A DNA stretch of 64,000 nucleotides from Chlorophyllum brunneum (GCA_963576785.1 OY756145.1:496001-560000); one strand, 5' to 3'. Counted from the first letter of the stretch, positions 20,091 to 33,377 are shown. The notes: generated by a model not told the origin, from the sequence alone. Numbers and translations: made by a program.

Positions 20091-22717
20091 TTGTACGTTT
20101 TTTGGCTTTTTTTTTTTTGCTTCGTTGTGAGATAGGTATTTGCCTTTAGATTGTGATGAAGCGTTCGGTTGGTGGATGTGCTTAATAACCTTACTTTTTA
20201 CCCGATTTTTTTGGCTTTCTAGACTTGTAGTATATTTTATCATTGATCCAAATACCTTAGTTTTTTCTGCGTCTGTTACCATTTCTGGGGAACGATACTA
20301 ATCGGTTGGGGTTGGATAGAAGAAGCTGTCAAGCGCTCCTCAGCGCTCGATGGAAGAAAGTTCTTAACATGACGTCACGAGAGCGACATCATGGGAGAAC
20401 GACCTGAGAATGCAACGACGTGTTTCTTCTTCAAGTCTTTCTCCCCTGACTTGTGTCTTCATTTTTCCGGCATTTTTCTATTGTGTCAGTTGAACCTCTA
20501 CCACGAGGCTGCATCAGAAACACACAAGACATCCTCATCCCCTTCTGTTACTCCAACTGGTCCACTTTGGGCAATACCGCGCATCCCCCAACTCGAGATA
20601 TATGACCACTTGCCGCTGACCGGGTCTCAACCCTTGCCGAGTACTCCCACCAGGATAACGGGCAAAACGTTAAACTTTGTTCGATAGTACCGACTGGGGC
20701 GTGGAAGCTTTCGGCGGATCCACATTTAACTGACCTTCGAACCCTTACCAGTCCCTTACCGGGGTCATTATTCGCGGACTGGGAATTGCAATAAATTTGA
20801 TCTTTTTGGGGGGGAAATAGATACTCCGGCATCAAACCGTCCGTGGGTGTACGATTGGATTTGAAGGAGAAAAGGGGGTACTTGATGCGTATTGCTTCGT
20901 TTCATGATACATCCCCTCTTGTTTGATTTACACGACACGTGTGGTACTATTTTTTTTTTAAATTCCATGAGAGTAAGTTACGAGGGTTTGTCGGACTGAT
21001 TCTTCTGATCTAGTTCGGAACCACGCAACGAACTCCACATTCTATCCATCTACTAAACGCCTCATCATTCATTCAAAAGAACGGGGATCATGATCAATAT
21101 CAAGGGACCCTACATGTAAAGAATATCACAGCAAAGGGACGAGGGAACTACATCATTGTCTGTTGTCTTCTTTCTATCTACGTCAGTGCTTTGACTTCTT
21201 GAAGAGCTGCGGATAGGGTCTGAAATGGTACCAGCGTCTTGGCTCTGACAGTTTTAACGAAAGAAGAAGGGGTCTTCTGGATATAACGAAGACTCCTATT
21301 CGTATGTCTCTTAGGACATCGCTTGGTTAAAATAGGATGAGTGATTGGTGATGTAAAGTACGTTTTTTTTTTTTCATAAGACGACAGGGACTGAAATGAA
21401 TAATTATGACCTCAGACCCAGGTTCTCTCCCCCATGAGGTCTAGCTTTCAAATATACAAATAGACCAACAGGAAGAGATACGCGCTGTGATCACGTTCAT
21501 GATACCAGGTAAGAAATCGCATCTTCCCGGTAGTGAATCGTGACATCCCCATAAATTAGGATCCACACGGTCATACAAAAATATACTCGATGGCGAGACT
21601 TACCTTCGTATGTTGTACATTGCAAGGTCGTCACTCTCAAGTAACTTTGATGACTAATAAAATTAGACCATGCGTGATGATAGAGATTAGATATCCAACA
21701 CTCACATCTCTTACATCCGTGAACTAAGCAAACGAGCATGGAGTCAAAGATAAATCCTAGTTCAAAAACAATTATCTGTGCGATATACGTACGTGTCACC
21801 GGTATTCTCGCTTAATATCATCTTCCGGTGTTAGGTGGGATACGAACATACGCGATGTCAACGTTGTCCGAGGTGAAAACCCATTCCGAGTCTACATAAC
21901 ATAAAACTCCCATGAACTCAATTCGCATGATTGTATAGAAACCTGTAGAAATTTCCAGAAAAACAACGGAATCTCCTTGGAGCCTGGACGGGAGGGCCGC
22001 CCAACAGGGTCTTCTTTTGATTTACCCCTGGCGCACATTTAGAGGAAAGAAGAGATGGCCCTTCAGACTGCTCAGGTCTGGGGACTATGGGAGACATTAC
22101 TGAGGTATTTGTGCGCCTTGACGCCCGCACTTTACTGCTTGGCAGGTCGTCCGGCAGTAATGCCGTGTTTGACATATCATCATCCAAGCTGACTGATACC
22201 CAAGGGTTTGTTGGCCAGTAGCAAAGGTAAATATAAGACGATAGTTATAGCCTCCCAACGCATTGGTACTCCCTCGAACTGTCAATTTCGTAGGACGACG
22301 GGTGAACTCGTGGACTCGGTTTCTCCGAAGAGCACGATGTATTTGAACAGTTTGTCAACTGTTCTTAGCGGCCTAGCCACCCGGAGTCAGAATACAAGTA
22401 TTCGTACAGAAAAGTATTCCTGAAATGGTATCTCAGACGAACAAAACAAGACACAGGGAAGTAAGCAATAGGGGGTAAATATGGGTGTGGAAGCACGTAC
22501 AACAATAGAGGCGTACCAATTAACCAGTATCAACGGAAAAAAGCGACAGAGAACATAGCAACCAGAATGCGAAGAAGAAAAAAAAATAGACCACAAGACA
22601 TGAGAAGTGACGAATTGACGAAGAACATACTGTTGGTGATAACTACGAATATATGACAATATTAGTGAAAAATCACGGTCGGCAAGGTTCCAAACAAGTG
22701 GCGCGAGACGGTATGTT
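20091..22717. other. 2.6-kb convergent intergenic region between SPT20 and the GATA gene
   Basis: The two flanking genes point toward each other. Minus-strand open segments at 21199-21360 (ending QTLSAALQEVKAL), 21497-21799 and 21918-22187 lie near plausible splice sites and could belong to a small spliced gene. I could not assemble a family-like protein from them. T-rich runs occur at 20108-20119 and 21362-21374. No RNA gene is recognised. Confidence 0.3.
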
Positions 22718-25257
22718 TCAGTTATTTCCTCTATCGTTCCCATAGCTGGTACCGTCATCATCATCACTATCCCCGTCTCCGGAATCGTCTTGGATGTTTT
22801 GTTGGGAGGATGATTGACCGTTAGGTCGTCCATTGGCATTATGTTTCTCCCGCACCCGCTTTTTGATCTAGAAATCACAAGGAGCTAAGTTAGGCTGTAT
22901 ATTAAAAATATGTTGTCACGCACCATCTTGGCATAGACCAACCCACATGCATTACACAATGTCCGTGGACCTGTAAGATGATGGTCAGTTCGTACTGGAC
23001 ACGAATTTGGAATTGTCTTACCCATAGGCCCACGTCTCCACTCTGGTGTTGAAGTAGCACTACATCCCAAGCATGTCTGGCCTTGGCCCTCAGTCTGTCC
23101 CGAATTACCCTCATCTGTTTTCTGCGGAATAATAAATAAACTAAACAAGGCAGGAAGACTGGTCAATAAATTAAACTTACTTGCTTCTTGGGAGGAGGTC
23201 CTGATGAACTTGTTGGAGCTGCTGTGGCTGGAGCGCTTGCCGCGGCCGCGTTTGAGCTATTTGTTGTATTTCCATTAACAACGCCCTCCTTCGTATCTTC
23301 CCTCGTGTTATTCGCAATCGTTGTCGGGATACCGTTCGCACCACTTAGGGATGAATAACTCGAGGTCGTGCTTCCACCCCCGGCAGCTTGCTCGAACATC
23401 TGCGAGGCGAGGGTTGCACACTGGATCATCCTTTCCAGTAGATCCACAGGTGGTCCTTTCCCTGGGTTCTTCATTATGTCCCCGTTATCTAGAATCACCC
23501 GGTACGAGTCCAGGAGCTATTAGTTCCAAACCCCAAACGGTGATTCCACCATCATATCACGTCCCACACAAAGATGGTGATCGGGGCCGTGGAAGAACAC
23601 AATGACCCCATCAACCAAGTATGATTCAAAAACATCCCAGTCCGAGGCATGAGAGTGAGGTTGTCGAGTCCACGCCAAACCAAATCAACCGTCCATCAAG
23701 GCAGCATATTAGCATTGTCCCAATCAATCAGGAGCACCCCGAGTTCCAAAGGTCCACGTCAAACGAGTACCCATTTCGTTAATGTCAAAGAAGCAAGTAT
23801 CCAAAAACGTCATAGCAACAAAGGCGAGAATCGCAGTCAGCCCAAAATTGTCACATTTCCATATACGAATCAGGTATAGAACGTACCTTATAGAAGTCTA
23901 GTCCTGCCGAACTTCCGGGCGAAACTGTAGTAATAGGTGCAGCCGACACCGGCGGGCTGGTAAGCGCAGCAGGGGCAGGTGGTGGTGGAGGTGGTGCATG
24001 AACAGGTGCATGCGAAGGAGGGGGATGCGCAGGATGTGATTTCGGCGAATCCCTTCTCCGGACATTTTTAGCTGTGGTCGCGCCCGCAATTGTCGAAGAC
24101 GAGGATATTGGTATAGGTGTGGGTGCAGATGAGACGGGCGTCGGCGGGGGGTGTTGTAATGGAGGTTGTGGATGGTGGGAGCTAGTTGGAGGGAGGTGAT
24201 ACGTTGAATGCTGAGGTGGCATCCCTCGTTCCTCCATCCGGGGGTGTTCCATCCGTGTGGGTTCCATTCGAGATGTATCCGCCCGTGTATCCATTCTTGT
24301 GTCCATCCTCGTGTCCACCCCGGTGCCCATCCGCGCATCTATTCTATCCATCCGTCCATCCATTCGCGTATCCATCCGCACATCCATCCGTGAATTCTCC
24401 ATGCGCGACATGTCGTTTCTTACATCGATCCTTCTTGGTTCGATAGTAGTCGGCGGTGGCTGAGGGGGCTGTGCGGATTGGGAAGGGATATATCCCGAAT
24501 TTCCTCTATGATGGTCTGCCGTCGCGCTTGCAGGTGTAGTTACGCTTTCTTGAGCACCAGTCGTCGGTCGACTTGGCGTCGATGCGTAATCTGGTGGTGC
24601 ATTGGATGGCGGGGGATGGGACGATGATGGAGGGGCTGCATAAGCGAACGGACCTCCCCAATGGTTCTCATTCCCCCAGTTGGGATGATTGGGATGATGG
24701 GGCTGAGTGTGAGGATGTTGGGGCGGGGGCGGCGGTGGGGGTTGTGACATGTACGAGGCCGAAGAGTAGCTAGGGGGTGCATGGGGAGGTGGGGGATTAT
24801 AATACGAGTGGGGTGGTTGGTGCTGGTGGGGGGGAGGCTGGTGCTGTTGAGGGGGAGGCTGGTGTTGTTGGGGGGGAGGCTGGTGCTGGGGCGGTGGATG
24901 GTGCGGGTGGTGCTGAGCTTGATGCGCCGGCGGGGGTAGAGGGTGAGAAGTGCTCGGCTGATGTGGTGAGTGAGAATGGGTTGAAGATGAGCTTGAGCGC
25001 GGCACGGGAACGCGAAGAGGTGTATGCCCTAACTGAGAATGACTCTGCGAATGAGAGTGGGGGTGTGATTGCGGGTGCTGAGAGTGCTGGGGGTGCGAAT
25101 GTGATGGAGGATGATTGTCATAAGCATGTGGAGGTGGGGGTGGAGGCGGAGGGTGATGTTGAGGCTGGTGTTGTTGTTGATGATGTGGGTAGCCATAGTC
25201 ATAGCTGCTCATACTTGGGGGTTGGTGATGATACATATACCTCCCGTCGGAAGACAT
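22718..25257 (-). CDS. GATA-type zinc-finger transcription factor
   Basis: Five exons: 23887-25257, 23181-23516, 23022-23121, 22924-22970, 22718-22867, giving 667 residues. One GATA finger of the C-X2-C-X18-C-X2-C type spans residues about 586-611 (CLGCSATSTPEWRRGPMG, then RTLCNACGLVYAKM), followed by a basic stretch (IKKRVREKHN) and an acidic tail. Before the finger is a helix-like block (FYKLLDSYRVILDNGD ... DLLERMIQCATLASQMFEQA). The first 450 residues are Pro/His/Gln-rich with an unusual RMD repeat at about 275-345. No PAS domain is visible, so it is not a White-collar-2 orthologue. An NsdD-like developmental regulator is a reasonable but unproven guess. The start is the first ATG (MSSDGRYMY). 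The first intron (23517-23886) is 370 nt, long for this window. Confidence 0.78.
24215..24440 (-). repeat. tandem RMD-type codon repeat in the GATA gene
   Basis: On the coding (minus) strand a short unit encoding Arg-Met-Asp plus a variable residue (RMDVRMDTRMDGRMDRIDAR and similar) is repeated at least ten times. It is a coding minisatellite, expected to vary in length. Confidence 0.7.
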
Positions 25258-26289
25258 CGTGTTTGACGGGCGAGCCACGATAGGAAGGGTAGGAGGTTGA
25301 AGCCGGCTGCACTTGGACGGGATTATAACGCGTGAAGCACGGAAGAGAAGCAAAAAGGAGAGTGATGGATGTAAAAAAACCGGCAGGGAAGCGAGGGAAG
25401 CTTGGATCGGAGGGAGCTAAATTGAGAGAGAAGTGAGATGTGAGCCTATGAACTACGAAACAGATCCGTGTAGAAGCTCAAAACTGAAATAGAAAGGAAT
25501 AAGGAAGAGCAGATAAACGCAACAATAAGCGATTTCTGGGACCGAGCACACGCCCTGGTAGTAATGTCGAACGAATATATGTATGATGAGTTTGCAGCCG
25601 TAAGGTCGCAAAGACGTAATGCGGGAAAGGGAAAACAGGTGCAGTCAAGGTGAGGCAAGCAGGTGCGCTACGACCCTTGACAGAAGGGTAGAAGTTGCAA
25701 GTGTACACGAGTGCAGGATGACGATAGCACCAAGGTACAAGGGCCAAAATCCCAGGATCTGAAGGCATCAAAAGATGGGTCAGGGCCGTATACTCCAACT
25801 TCGTTGGCCGACGACCCTTGTCAACATCCCTAGGGTCAAGCATACGATCCAAGGGATTCCACACCCACGATGCATCATGGATTGATCAGCCTGGACCAAG
25901 CCGGGTTCAACCCAGCCGAAGTAGTTCAGAGTTCCTCGGTACGCGCATATAGCACATGGTAGGTCGTGTGAGGCGACAAACAGCGCATATACCCAGTGAA
26001 CATTGTCGAGAGGACGCAAAGTAGCGGACCCTGTGAAATATGATGAGCGAATTACACACCTAGACCCTCTCTAACATGGACGCTGCCAATGCTGGCTGGA
26101 AAGGTCGTCGCCGCCGCTGCAGACGACGTATAGGCCGCTCAGAGATAGAATCAAGGAGAGGGCGGATGGAGAGATGGAAGTGAAGGCGAGGTTTATTGCT
26201 GAATAACTTGGCGTTGAATTATCGGCCCGCACACAGCCGAGCCAATTAAAAATAATTAATTAGGAAAGCTAACTAGTTAATCAATCCAG
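25258..26289. other. intergenic stretch between the GATA gene and the CxxC-tail gene
   Basis: It holds the promoter and leader of the GATA gene (purine-rich near 25340-25440) and the 3' flank of the next minus-strand gene. Open frames at 25446-26019 show no recognisable protein. No tRNA was recognised. Confidence 0.35.
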
Positions 26290-29243
26290 TCATCCAGGTG
26301 CCTCTCGAGCCCGAGTCCGCGTCCCGTCCACACGAGCACCGGTGGTGGGCGGGACAGTGTCGTACCCGGGATCATCATACTCCTCGTCTTCCACATATGT
26401 CTTCTCTGTGATAGGCGCCGCTCCAGGAGCACTCTTCATCGCAGCATTAACACCACTCGCAGCAGCAGCAGCACGCTCTCTAGCCCTCCTCCGCCTCTTC
26501 AGAATCTTCTTCCGGTTCCTCACAGAACGCCGGTACTCCGCTTCATCACCATAAAACAACTTGTACTCACAAAACGAACAGATCCACTCCTCCTGTGGGA
26601 CAACAAGTTGGGCCATTGGTTGAACACCCATCCCATTCTGCCCACCTCCATTCGTGCCTTTGCGCTTTCTAGGAGGGAGTTCCGCTGACAGAAATTTCAA
26701 TGCCAGCGGCCATAGTAGGTTCGCATTCGCAGCGTGATTCCCCTGACCATGATTACCGCCAGTACTGCCACCGCCACCTGCAGCATGCGGTAACCTCGAG
26801 GGTACGTAGTTCCTAAGATGATGTGGGTTTGACGCATTTGCCAACGTAGATCTCTTCTTCTTCTTCCCCTTCTTGGGCGTCTGGCTCTGACCAGCACTCT
26901 GACTTTGCGCCGCTTGTTGGGGTTGAACCTGCTGTCGGCTCAGCGTATCTCCACCTTTCTGTGGCATCTCTAGAAATTCTGCCTGCTGCTCTCCGCTTTT
27001 CGCACTCGTGATGGTCCTCGCCCTCTGCTGCGCTCTCTTCTTCCCTGCCTTTCCTGAGACGCCACCTTTACTGGATTTAGAAGCCTTGGCAGCCTGCCTT
27101 GCGAATTCTGCCCCAAATAGGTTCCGCAAGTTCGCCACTTCTTCCTTTATAGCGACCAACCGCTCGGCAACTACCACGTGTCACAGTAGGTAAGCGAGAG
27201 GAAAGAAAGGGAAAGGACATTGCCGCCAATGAAAAGTCCACCACCACCAGTAATGAGAGTAACCCAAAGACAAGAACCGGGGGAAAATGAGCTGAAGTAA
27301 ACTAAACACTCACTGGCACTAGGAAAAGAAAACGTAAACTCTCTTGTCGGAAAAGGTGCGGCATCTGGATGTCTCCCGAGTCTTCCAAGACCTATCCTTG
27401 CTGTCCTCGCAGCCCTCATCTTTTCCCGCCTTGACGGCCGCACCCTGACCTGCTTCCTCTCATCCTCTCCTCGACCCCATCCCACTTCCCAATCTCCGTT
27501 ACCCTCACTCCCTCTACCACTAGTTGGATTAGTGGGAAAAGAAAATCCAGGATCAGAGTCTGTAGTTGGTGAATTTGAAGGAGACGAAGCTGCAGAAGAA
27601 AAGGGAAGCAACGAAGGAAAGTTCGCCGACAAAGCATGGTCCAGAGTCCAAGTATTCTCAACAGATAGCGGCCCCATGATAGCTTCTAACTGCTTCTTCC
27701 TATTCCTGACCAGCTCCTTCCTCTGCAGTCCTGCGAGCGTCGCCTGACTCAGCTTCGCCTGTCTGTGAAACTGACGTGGCTGTAGTCCAATGGTCTCATC
27801 CGGGGGGAGACGCTGGTATCCCCCCGTTGAACCAGGCAGAGGACCGAAGACGTCGGATTCGCTCCCCATTACTATACCAGACCCAGGAGCAGCCATCGGC
27901 CCCGCCCCAGTACTTAAATCCAACCCAAACCCCAGCCCAAAACTAAATCCCCTCTCCTCTTCTTCCAGCCGCTCATTTTCTCCATAGCACATCGCCCCCG
28001 CCCCGTACGCGTCCAGCGCACCCCGGTAGGAAGAGTAATGATGTAAATGATGGTGGTGGTGATGTGGTGGGGAACTTCCAACGTTCGCGGGTACCTTTCT
28101 CTTTTTCGTATTCCCTTGACCTTGTTGACCTGAGTGATCCACGTATTCACCTCTCCCATCCCCACTTTCTCCATCCTGACTTCTTCCCACACCCACGGCA
28201 ACATATCCATCTGCTGTAGCCAGATTGACCCCGCTAGATGTATTGGTAACACCTTCACCGGATAAGCCATTACCCAAGGGCAAAGCTGAATTCGGCAGGG
28301 GATGTGCATACTCGTCTGCGGCGTCATCAATTCTAGAACCTGTAACAGGAGGAACAGGGACAGGAGAAGTACCAGCTCTCGAATCAGGCTCGGATATTCC
28401 CAGTCCAATTGAATGGTAATAACTCTGTAACGCCATCTTTACCGATAACGAATCCGCATGTGCTAGCAAACGATCGGTTTCAGCACGTAAGAACAGCCGT
28501 TCTTGTAAGTCGCCTTCTGTGCCCTCTGAGTCCGGTTCCTCTTCTCCGTTTGAATCTTCGGGGCTGAGAGGTGGACGGGGTGGAATCAAAGCGGGATGTT
28601 TGGATGCTTGCGTTTGTGTCTGAGAATCGTTGTCGTCGTCCGTAGATGCGTCAGAGGAAGGGGGAGGGGTTACTGCAATAGGGAGCGAATCTATTTGCGG
28701 TGATTTGGGTTCAGGAAGTAGCAACGGCCTTTCGGTGCTTGTGCCGCCACCTTTTTCATCATCAATTCCTGGTGGAGAGTCTTGTCCTGGCAGAGCGTAT
28801 GCAGCGCGAAGTACTTCTTCCGGAAGCCGAAGTAAAGGTCCCCAGTCTATTTCCGAATCCTGGACATTGATAGCTGATGGAGGCCCATTCGAGGAGCCAG
28901 GTATAAGTTGCGGTTGAGTTTGATTTGGGTTTTGACTGGTAGGATGTGGAAGTGGGTGATTCACCGGGCCGGCGTACGTCGTCTGAAGCTTCGATGAGGA
29001 TTGGGAGAGTAAAGGAGGTTTCATAGAATGGAGGTTCGCATTAATGTCGGAATTGATATTGAGGGACGTGCGACGGCGTTTAGGCAATGGTTTAACACGG
29101 CGGAGGGATGGATAGTCGGGGATACCGAAAAGAGGAGGGGAAACTGTGCGATACATTGACCAATGCCCTCTTGTCCCGTCGTTCTTTTTGCGTCCGTCGT
29201 GAAAAGCGGTGGCGGAATATACGAAGCTTCGGGTGTGGAACAT
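26290..29243 (-). CDS. unrecognised basidiomycete protein with C-terminal CxxC/basic block
   Basis: Two exons, 27314-29243 and 26290-27170, joined by a 143-nt intron (donor GTGAGT; acceptor GGTAG) give 936 residues. A start at the internal MYRTVSPPLF is also possible. Visible parts: a basic N-terminal block (RVKPLPKRRRTS), a long Ser/Pro/acidic disordered region, a helical patch (LQERLFLRAETDRLLAHADS), a His run, a basic patch (RPSRREKMRAARTARIGLGR), AERLVAIKEEVANLRNLFG after the splice, and near the end WICSFCEYKLFYGDEAEYRR followed by KKILKRRRRARERAAAA. The CxxC could be half of a metal site or a redox pair. The basic stretches suggest a nuclear protein. I do not know its function. Confidence 0.65.
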
Positions 29244-30258
29244 TTAAAAACCGATAATTTATCACAGGAGTCGAGTGGAGGGCAGAGAAGGGTAGACATG
29301 TACCAATGAGTTGGAGTGCTTCAATTACAGAAATGGTCACTCACCTGGTGCAGCAGAAGAATAGGCGATGGTATCAAAATCAAAATGTGGCTGAGATGGT
29401 TGTTGTAAGAGGGTTACGCTCTGTCAACGACGAAGTGAGCACCGATCGATCAGATTCTGTCCGACTAAGCACAAAAGAGACAACCAAGTGAAACTGGCAC
29501 GGACGACAAATACAGGAGGTCAAGAAATGGAATCCCACAGGCAGCTCACTGCGTGTCCCTCCGCTTAACTTGTGAAATAAAATATGGCTAGTGAAAGTAC
29601 TCGTCGAAGAAGTGCAGCCGCAGCCAGGATAAAGACGCAGCGAGAAGAGCCAGTGAGCGACGATTGGAAGATGATGGTTGCTCTCGATTTCAAAAGCCAC
29701 TGAAAGGCAAGATATGGCCTGGTTGATAGAATGCCTTTGACAAAGCGAGAATCTGTCTATACTTCTGTCGGATTGGACGCAGTGCGAAAGCCAAAGAGCA
29801 GAAATGAAGGAGAAGTGGTCTACGTGGACTCACCGATTGATCGTGGTAACGAAGTAACAAGTCGGTTGCTGTGTAGTAACTCGGACCTGCAAGTGTGCAA
29901 GCCAAGAATGATGGTAGTGGAAGAGAAAGCTCGAGACCCAAAGCTCGAGATGGAAGGAGAGTGAAAGGATGTTATTGCGCATGTCACATTGCTATGAGGG
30001 TGATTACGGAGCCTCCCACTCTCGGCCAGATTTCCCGCAATCCTTCCCACCTTGTTCGCACCCAGGCATACCTGTTTGTTACTCATTGATCTCCTCCTAC
30101 GCTGAATTTTTGGGTCTAGTTCTGCGGTGGACCGCAGGGACGACCTTGCAATTCAACGATTTCTGAAAACGGAAACTCCACGTTTCGACAAGTCAGTGGC
30201 TCAGCATCTCCTCTCAGCTCACTAACTACAACTCGAATAGCAACTGTGCTTCTTCACA
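29244..30258. other. divergent intergenic region
   Basis: It is the shared upstream region of the CxxC-tail gene (minus) and the GFA gene (plus), about 1 kb. The open frames on both strands look like chance. Nothing else is recognised. Confidence 0.4.
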
Positions 30259-30939
30259 ATGAAATACACGAGAGCTTTACGCACAACACATGTGATATAC
30301 CCCGTGTTCCCTGTCTATCAGCCCCGGCAGCTGCGTAGGCTCCCTTTCCGGCCGTCGGTCACATCTTTTCCAGAACCACTCCTAACCCGAAGGAGCCAAC
30401 GCAGCGTGTCCAATTTAACCAAAATCAGGCCAGCATCCTGTCTGTGCAAGGCCGTCCAATACGAGGCTACTGGCGAACCATTCCATTACATCCTTTGTCA
30501 TTGTAGTAACTGCAAAAAGTCCGCTGGATCTGCCTTCATGACCCACTCCCTTTGGAAACCTGACGTACGTATATTTCCCCCGTTGAATTCAATCTCGTTG
30601 ACGCTGAAACTTTCTATAGCAGCTGAAGATAACCAAAGGAGAATCCTTCATACGTCATTACTCGGACAGTGATACCCAGAGTGGCAATACCTTGACTAGA
30701 TCATTCTGCACTAATTGCGGCTCCCCTCTGTTTGTCAAGACTACGAAAGACGACTTTATCATCGCCCAGCCTAGTGCTATCGAAGGACACCAATCTTGGG
30801 GTGAGTCTCTTGATCGTCGATCACGGCACCCGGCAGTTTACTGAATGACTTCATAGTCCCTACGAAGGATGTATTCCCAGATGGTAAAGCGGAGTGGCTG
30901 AAGGACATTGCTTTTCTACCAAAGAAACCCAAACTGTAA
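30259..30939 (+). CDS. GFA/CENP-V domain protein (Mss4-like fold)
   Basis: Three exons, 30259-30564, 30620-30800 and 30857-30939, give 189 residues. The acceptor of the first intron is a TAGCAG tandem, so Gln-103 may be present or absent. The Zn-binding motifs of the GFA family are visible: SCLCKAVQYEATGEP, ILCHCSNCKKSAGSAF and FCTNCGSPLF. The family includes glutathione-dependent formaldehyde-activating enzymes and related proteins; many members have no proven substrate. The first ~55 residues precede the domain and are rich in Arg/Ser/Pro with few acids (RQLRRLPFRPSVTSF), which could be a mitochondrial presequence. Phase and cysteine spacing support the model. Confidence 0.82.
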
Positions 30940-33377
30940 TCTCTCCCCTCTCAATGTACAAGCTTGCGAACAGGACCAGGACCAGCGTAAGCTAAGACAC
31001 AATAGTCTCAATTCAGTGCAAAACCAGTAGGGTCTTCTAGTATCTCATTATTCCCCAAAGCGACGATGTGGCGAAGACCACTGATCGTCGTCATGTACTA
31101 TTAATCATATAGGGGTTGCCATATCTCGGATCCGGTGTTAGGCGCCATCACCCGGCACGCCACAACACGCTACCACCCTGAAAATTTACAAATGACTACC
31201 ATACATAAAGCTTTCAACGACTGTTCCTCCCGGATAAAATCACTGGCGAAATCGAAATTGACGAGTTTTGTCAACCACTAGTATCGATGAGCGACGGAAG
31301 GACAGCGAATCGACGACATTACGAAACAAGAAACAGACATTCCCTGCGGGTAAATGATATTCTAGCGCTCAAGCCTCATGTTGTCCCCAGGGCGTGGCGG
31401 GGCCAATAAAATTTCAATTCAGCCGCAGCCACCACCTTCACTATTCATATCGGATCTAAAGTGCGCTAACCTTCTTGCCTCACAAGTTCCTCACCCTTTG
31501 ACCTCTCGTCTTGACGTCTTTTTAGAATCATCACGGATCCTTAAGACGTTAGGTACGTATCATCGACTCTAGAAATAGCATGGAACGCACGAGAACGTTG
31601 GACCTGCTGATTCAATAACAAGCTGAGCGTCAATCCTGAGATAAGAGCGACAGAGCTGGAGCCTGTGAGCAATACCTGATATGTCAGACACAAAGCAAGT
31701 CGTGTGTGGCTAACAGCATAACGGCGCCCGAAGGAACAGCTGACCCGCCTCATGTTCGGTTACCAGGCCCACATCCAAGGGCTGAATTCCAACTCCGCTT
31801 CGTCCATGTATTTAAATCTGGCCCATTTGTCGAATATTCCCCAGTTCTCTTGCTTCTGAACCTCAATCATCATAGTAAGCCCACCTCCCACTCCTCTCCC
31901 TATGCGCCGTGGCTAACCTGGATACACAGATGGGCACAATTGGTGATCGAAATACGACGCTTGAGTGCGCCACTCATGAGGTTCGCCTCAGTGGTCCGCA
32001 TTGAACCCTATTCTATAAGTAAGCCTCCTCGTTCCTCTTCATTGACATTATCTAACAGTCTACTCGCGTATAGTCGTGGACGCTTCAAACAATATACCCC
32101 GCGCCACAAGGGTTCAGCAACGTCGGTGGCTAACTCGAGCATGACCATTCGTTCGACTTTGCACATGGCCCTTGTCTCCTGACGGAGTGGCCGATATGTC
32201 GAGCCGCCGACACCCCGAGAATTTACTAGTGTGGTGTTGCATGAACATCACAGTCATGAACGTTAGTCGTTCCAGTGACCCGAAGGAAGGCCTCGGGCTC
32301 GCTGAAGCAGGGCTGACGACGCTGGGCGGTACGTCCCTGATAATGGCTTTGTTCGCTACTGAGGCTGACACTCGATATCACAGGCTTTGTGTCGTTGTTG
32401 TCGGTCCTGGTCACGAGTACTGACGCCTTGATTGACTTTAGTTTCCTTTCCGGATCTCGCTCTTCCCCCACTACAGCCGATTCTCCCATGACAATGGTTG
32501 AGGACAAGCTGGTGACGCGGAAATGTAACCCGCGAGCCTGTCTCTGATTTTGCTGGCATCCTGAATATCTTATGCTCTATCCGACTTCGATCGTTACGGT
32601 GCGAGTTCTGCACCTCAAGATACTCATTGGCCTTCCCGCTGGTTTTCCGTCCTCTGCTTTTTCCTCTTACTCTTCCCCCGGACGTCTTACCCGGCCAGGC
32701 CGTGCTATACACTTGACCGCGAATGGACTACCCGGACCACTGCAGCAGTTCGGCCTGCAAGCTGGGGGCCTTGAAAGCGCTGGTGGTACCAACATTTGGA
32801 CACTCGAGGGCAGCCGGCCCCTTGGTTATTTATCAAGCCCTTGAAACCTCTGACGCTAGTCTACATAAATACTCCTGTGTTACTCGAACGAAAATTAAAT
32901 TCTCTTAAATATACTTTTGTGCGAGCAACTTGCCCATGAATCGTGTCAATTGTTCAGCAGTATTCAACTTACTGAATGCTCCTAGTCTTTACCTGCCCTT
33001 CGGGGATATCCATCCGTACCAACGGTCCGACGATATGGCTTGAAGTATAGTCGGCTAGTGTCGCGCCCCAAATCCCAACACTGAAAACCGAAGGAATGAG
33101 GTCGAAGCGACGGTGTCGGCAATGAAGTGAAATCCCAACCAATCATTGCCTTGAGAATTACCTACGTCCTCAATATTACTCCATTGTTGGAAGTATCTAT
33201 CTTCGAAAGTTCATGGAGAGCCTTTAGAGGCCGTTGGTCCAAACTGTTGGTTCGTCGGTTCGGCTGGGGGCTAACACCTCAAACCCAGCCATACCACATT
33301 TTAGCCGTTCAATTTTCAATGTGGCTTCGTTCGTAATAATACAAGTTTGCGATGATCCTACAGTCACGCATATACGT
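30940..33377. other. 2.4-kb stretch without an assigned gene
   Basis: Plus-strand open segments at 31378-31555 (LTSRLDVFLESSRILKTLG), 31706-31880 and about 32290-32545 are bordered by canonical-looking splice sites (for example GTACGT at 32329 to ATCACAG near 32380). They may be exons of a spliced gene. I could not join them into a recognisable protein, and the minus strand offers no better model. The stretch 32850-33377 is the 3' flank of the HsbA gene. Confidence 0.3.

Noticed and set aside
22718..25257. White-collar-2 (blue-light regulator) assignment for the GATA gene
   Set aside because: The finger type fits, but no PAS domain is encoded before it. The region where it would lie is disordered Pro/His/Gln sequence and a long intron.
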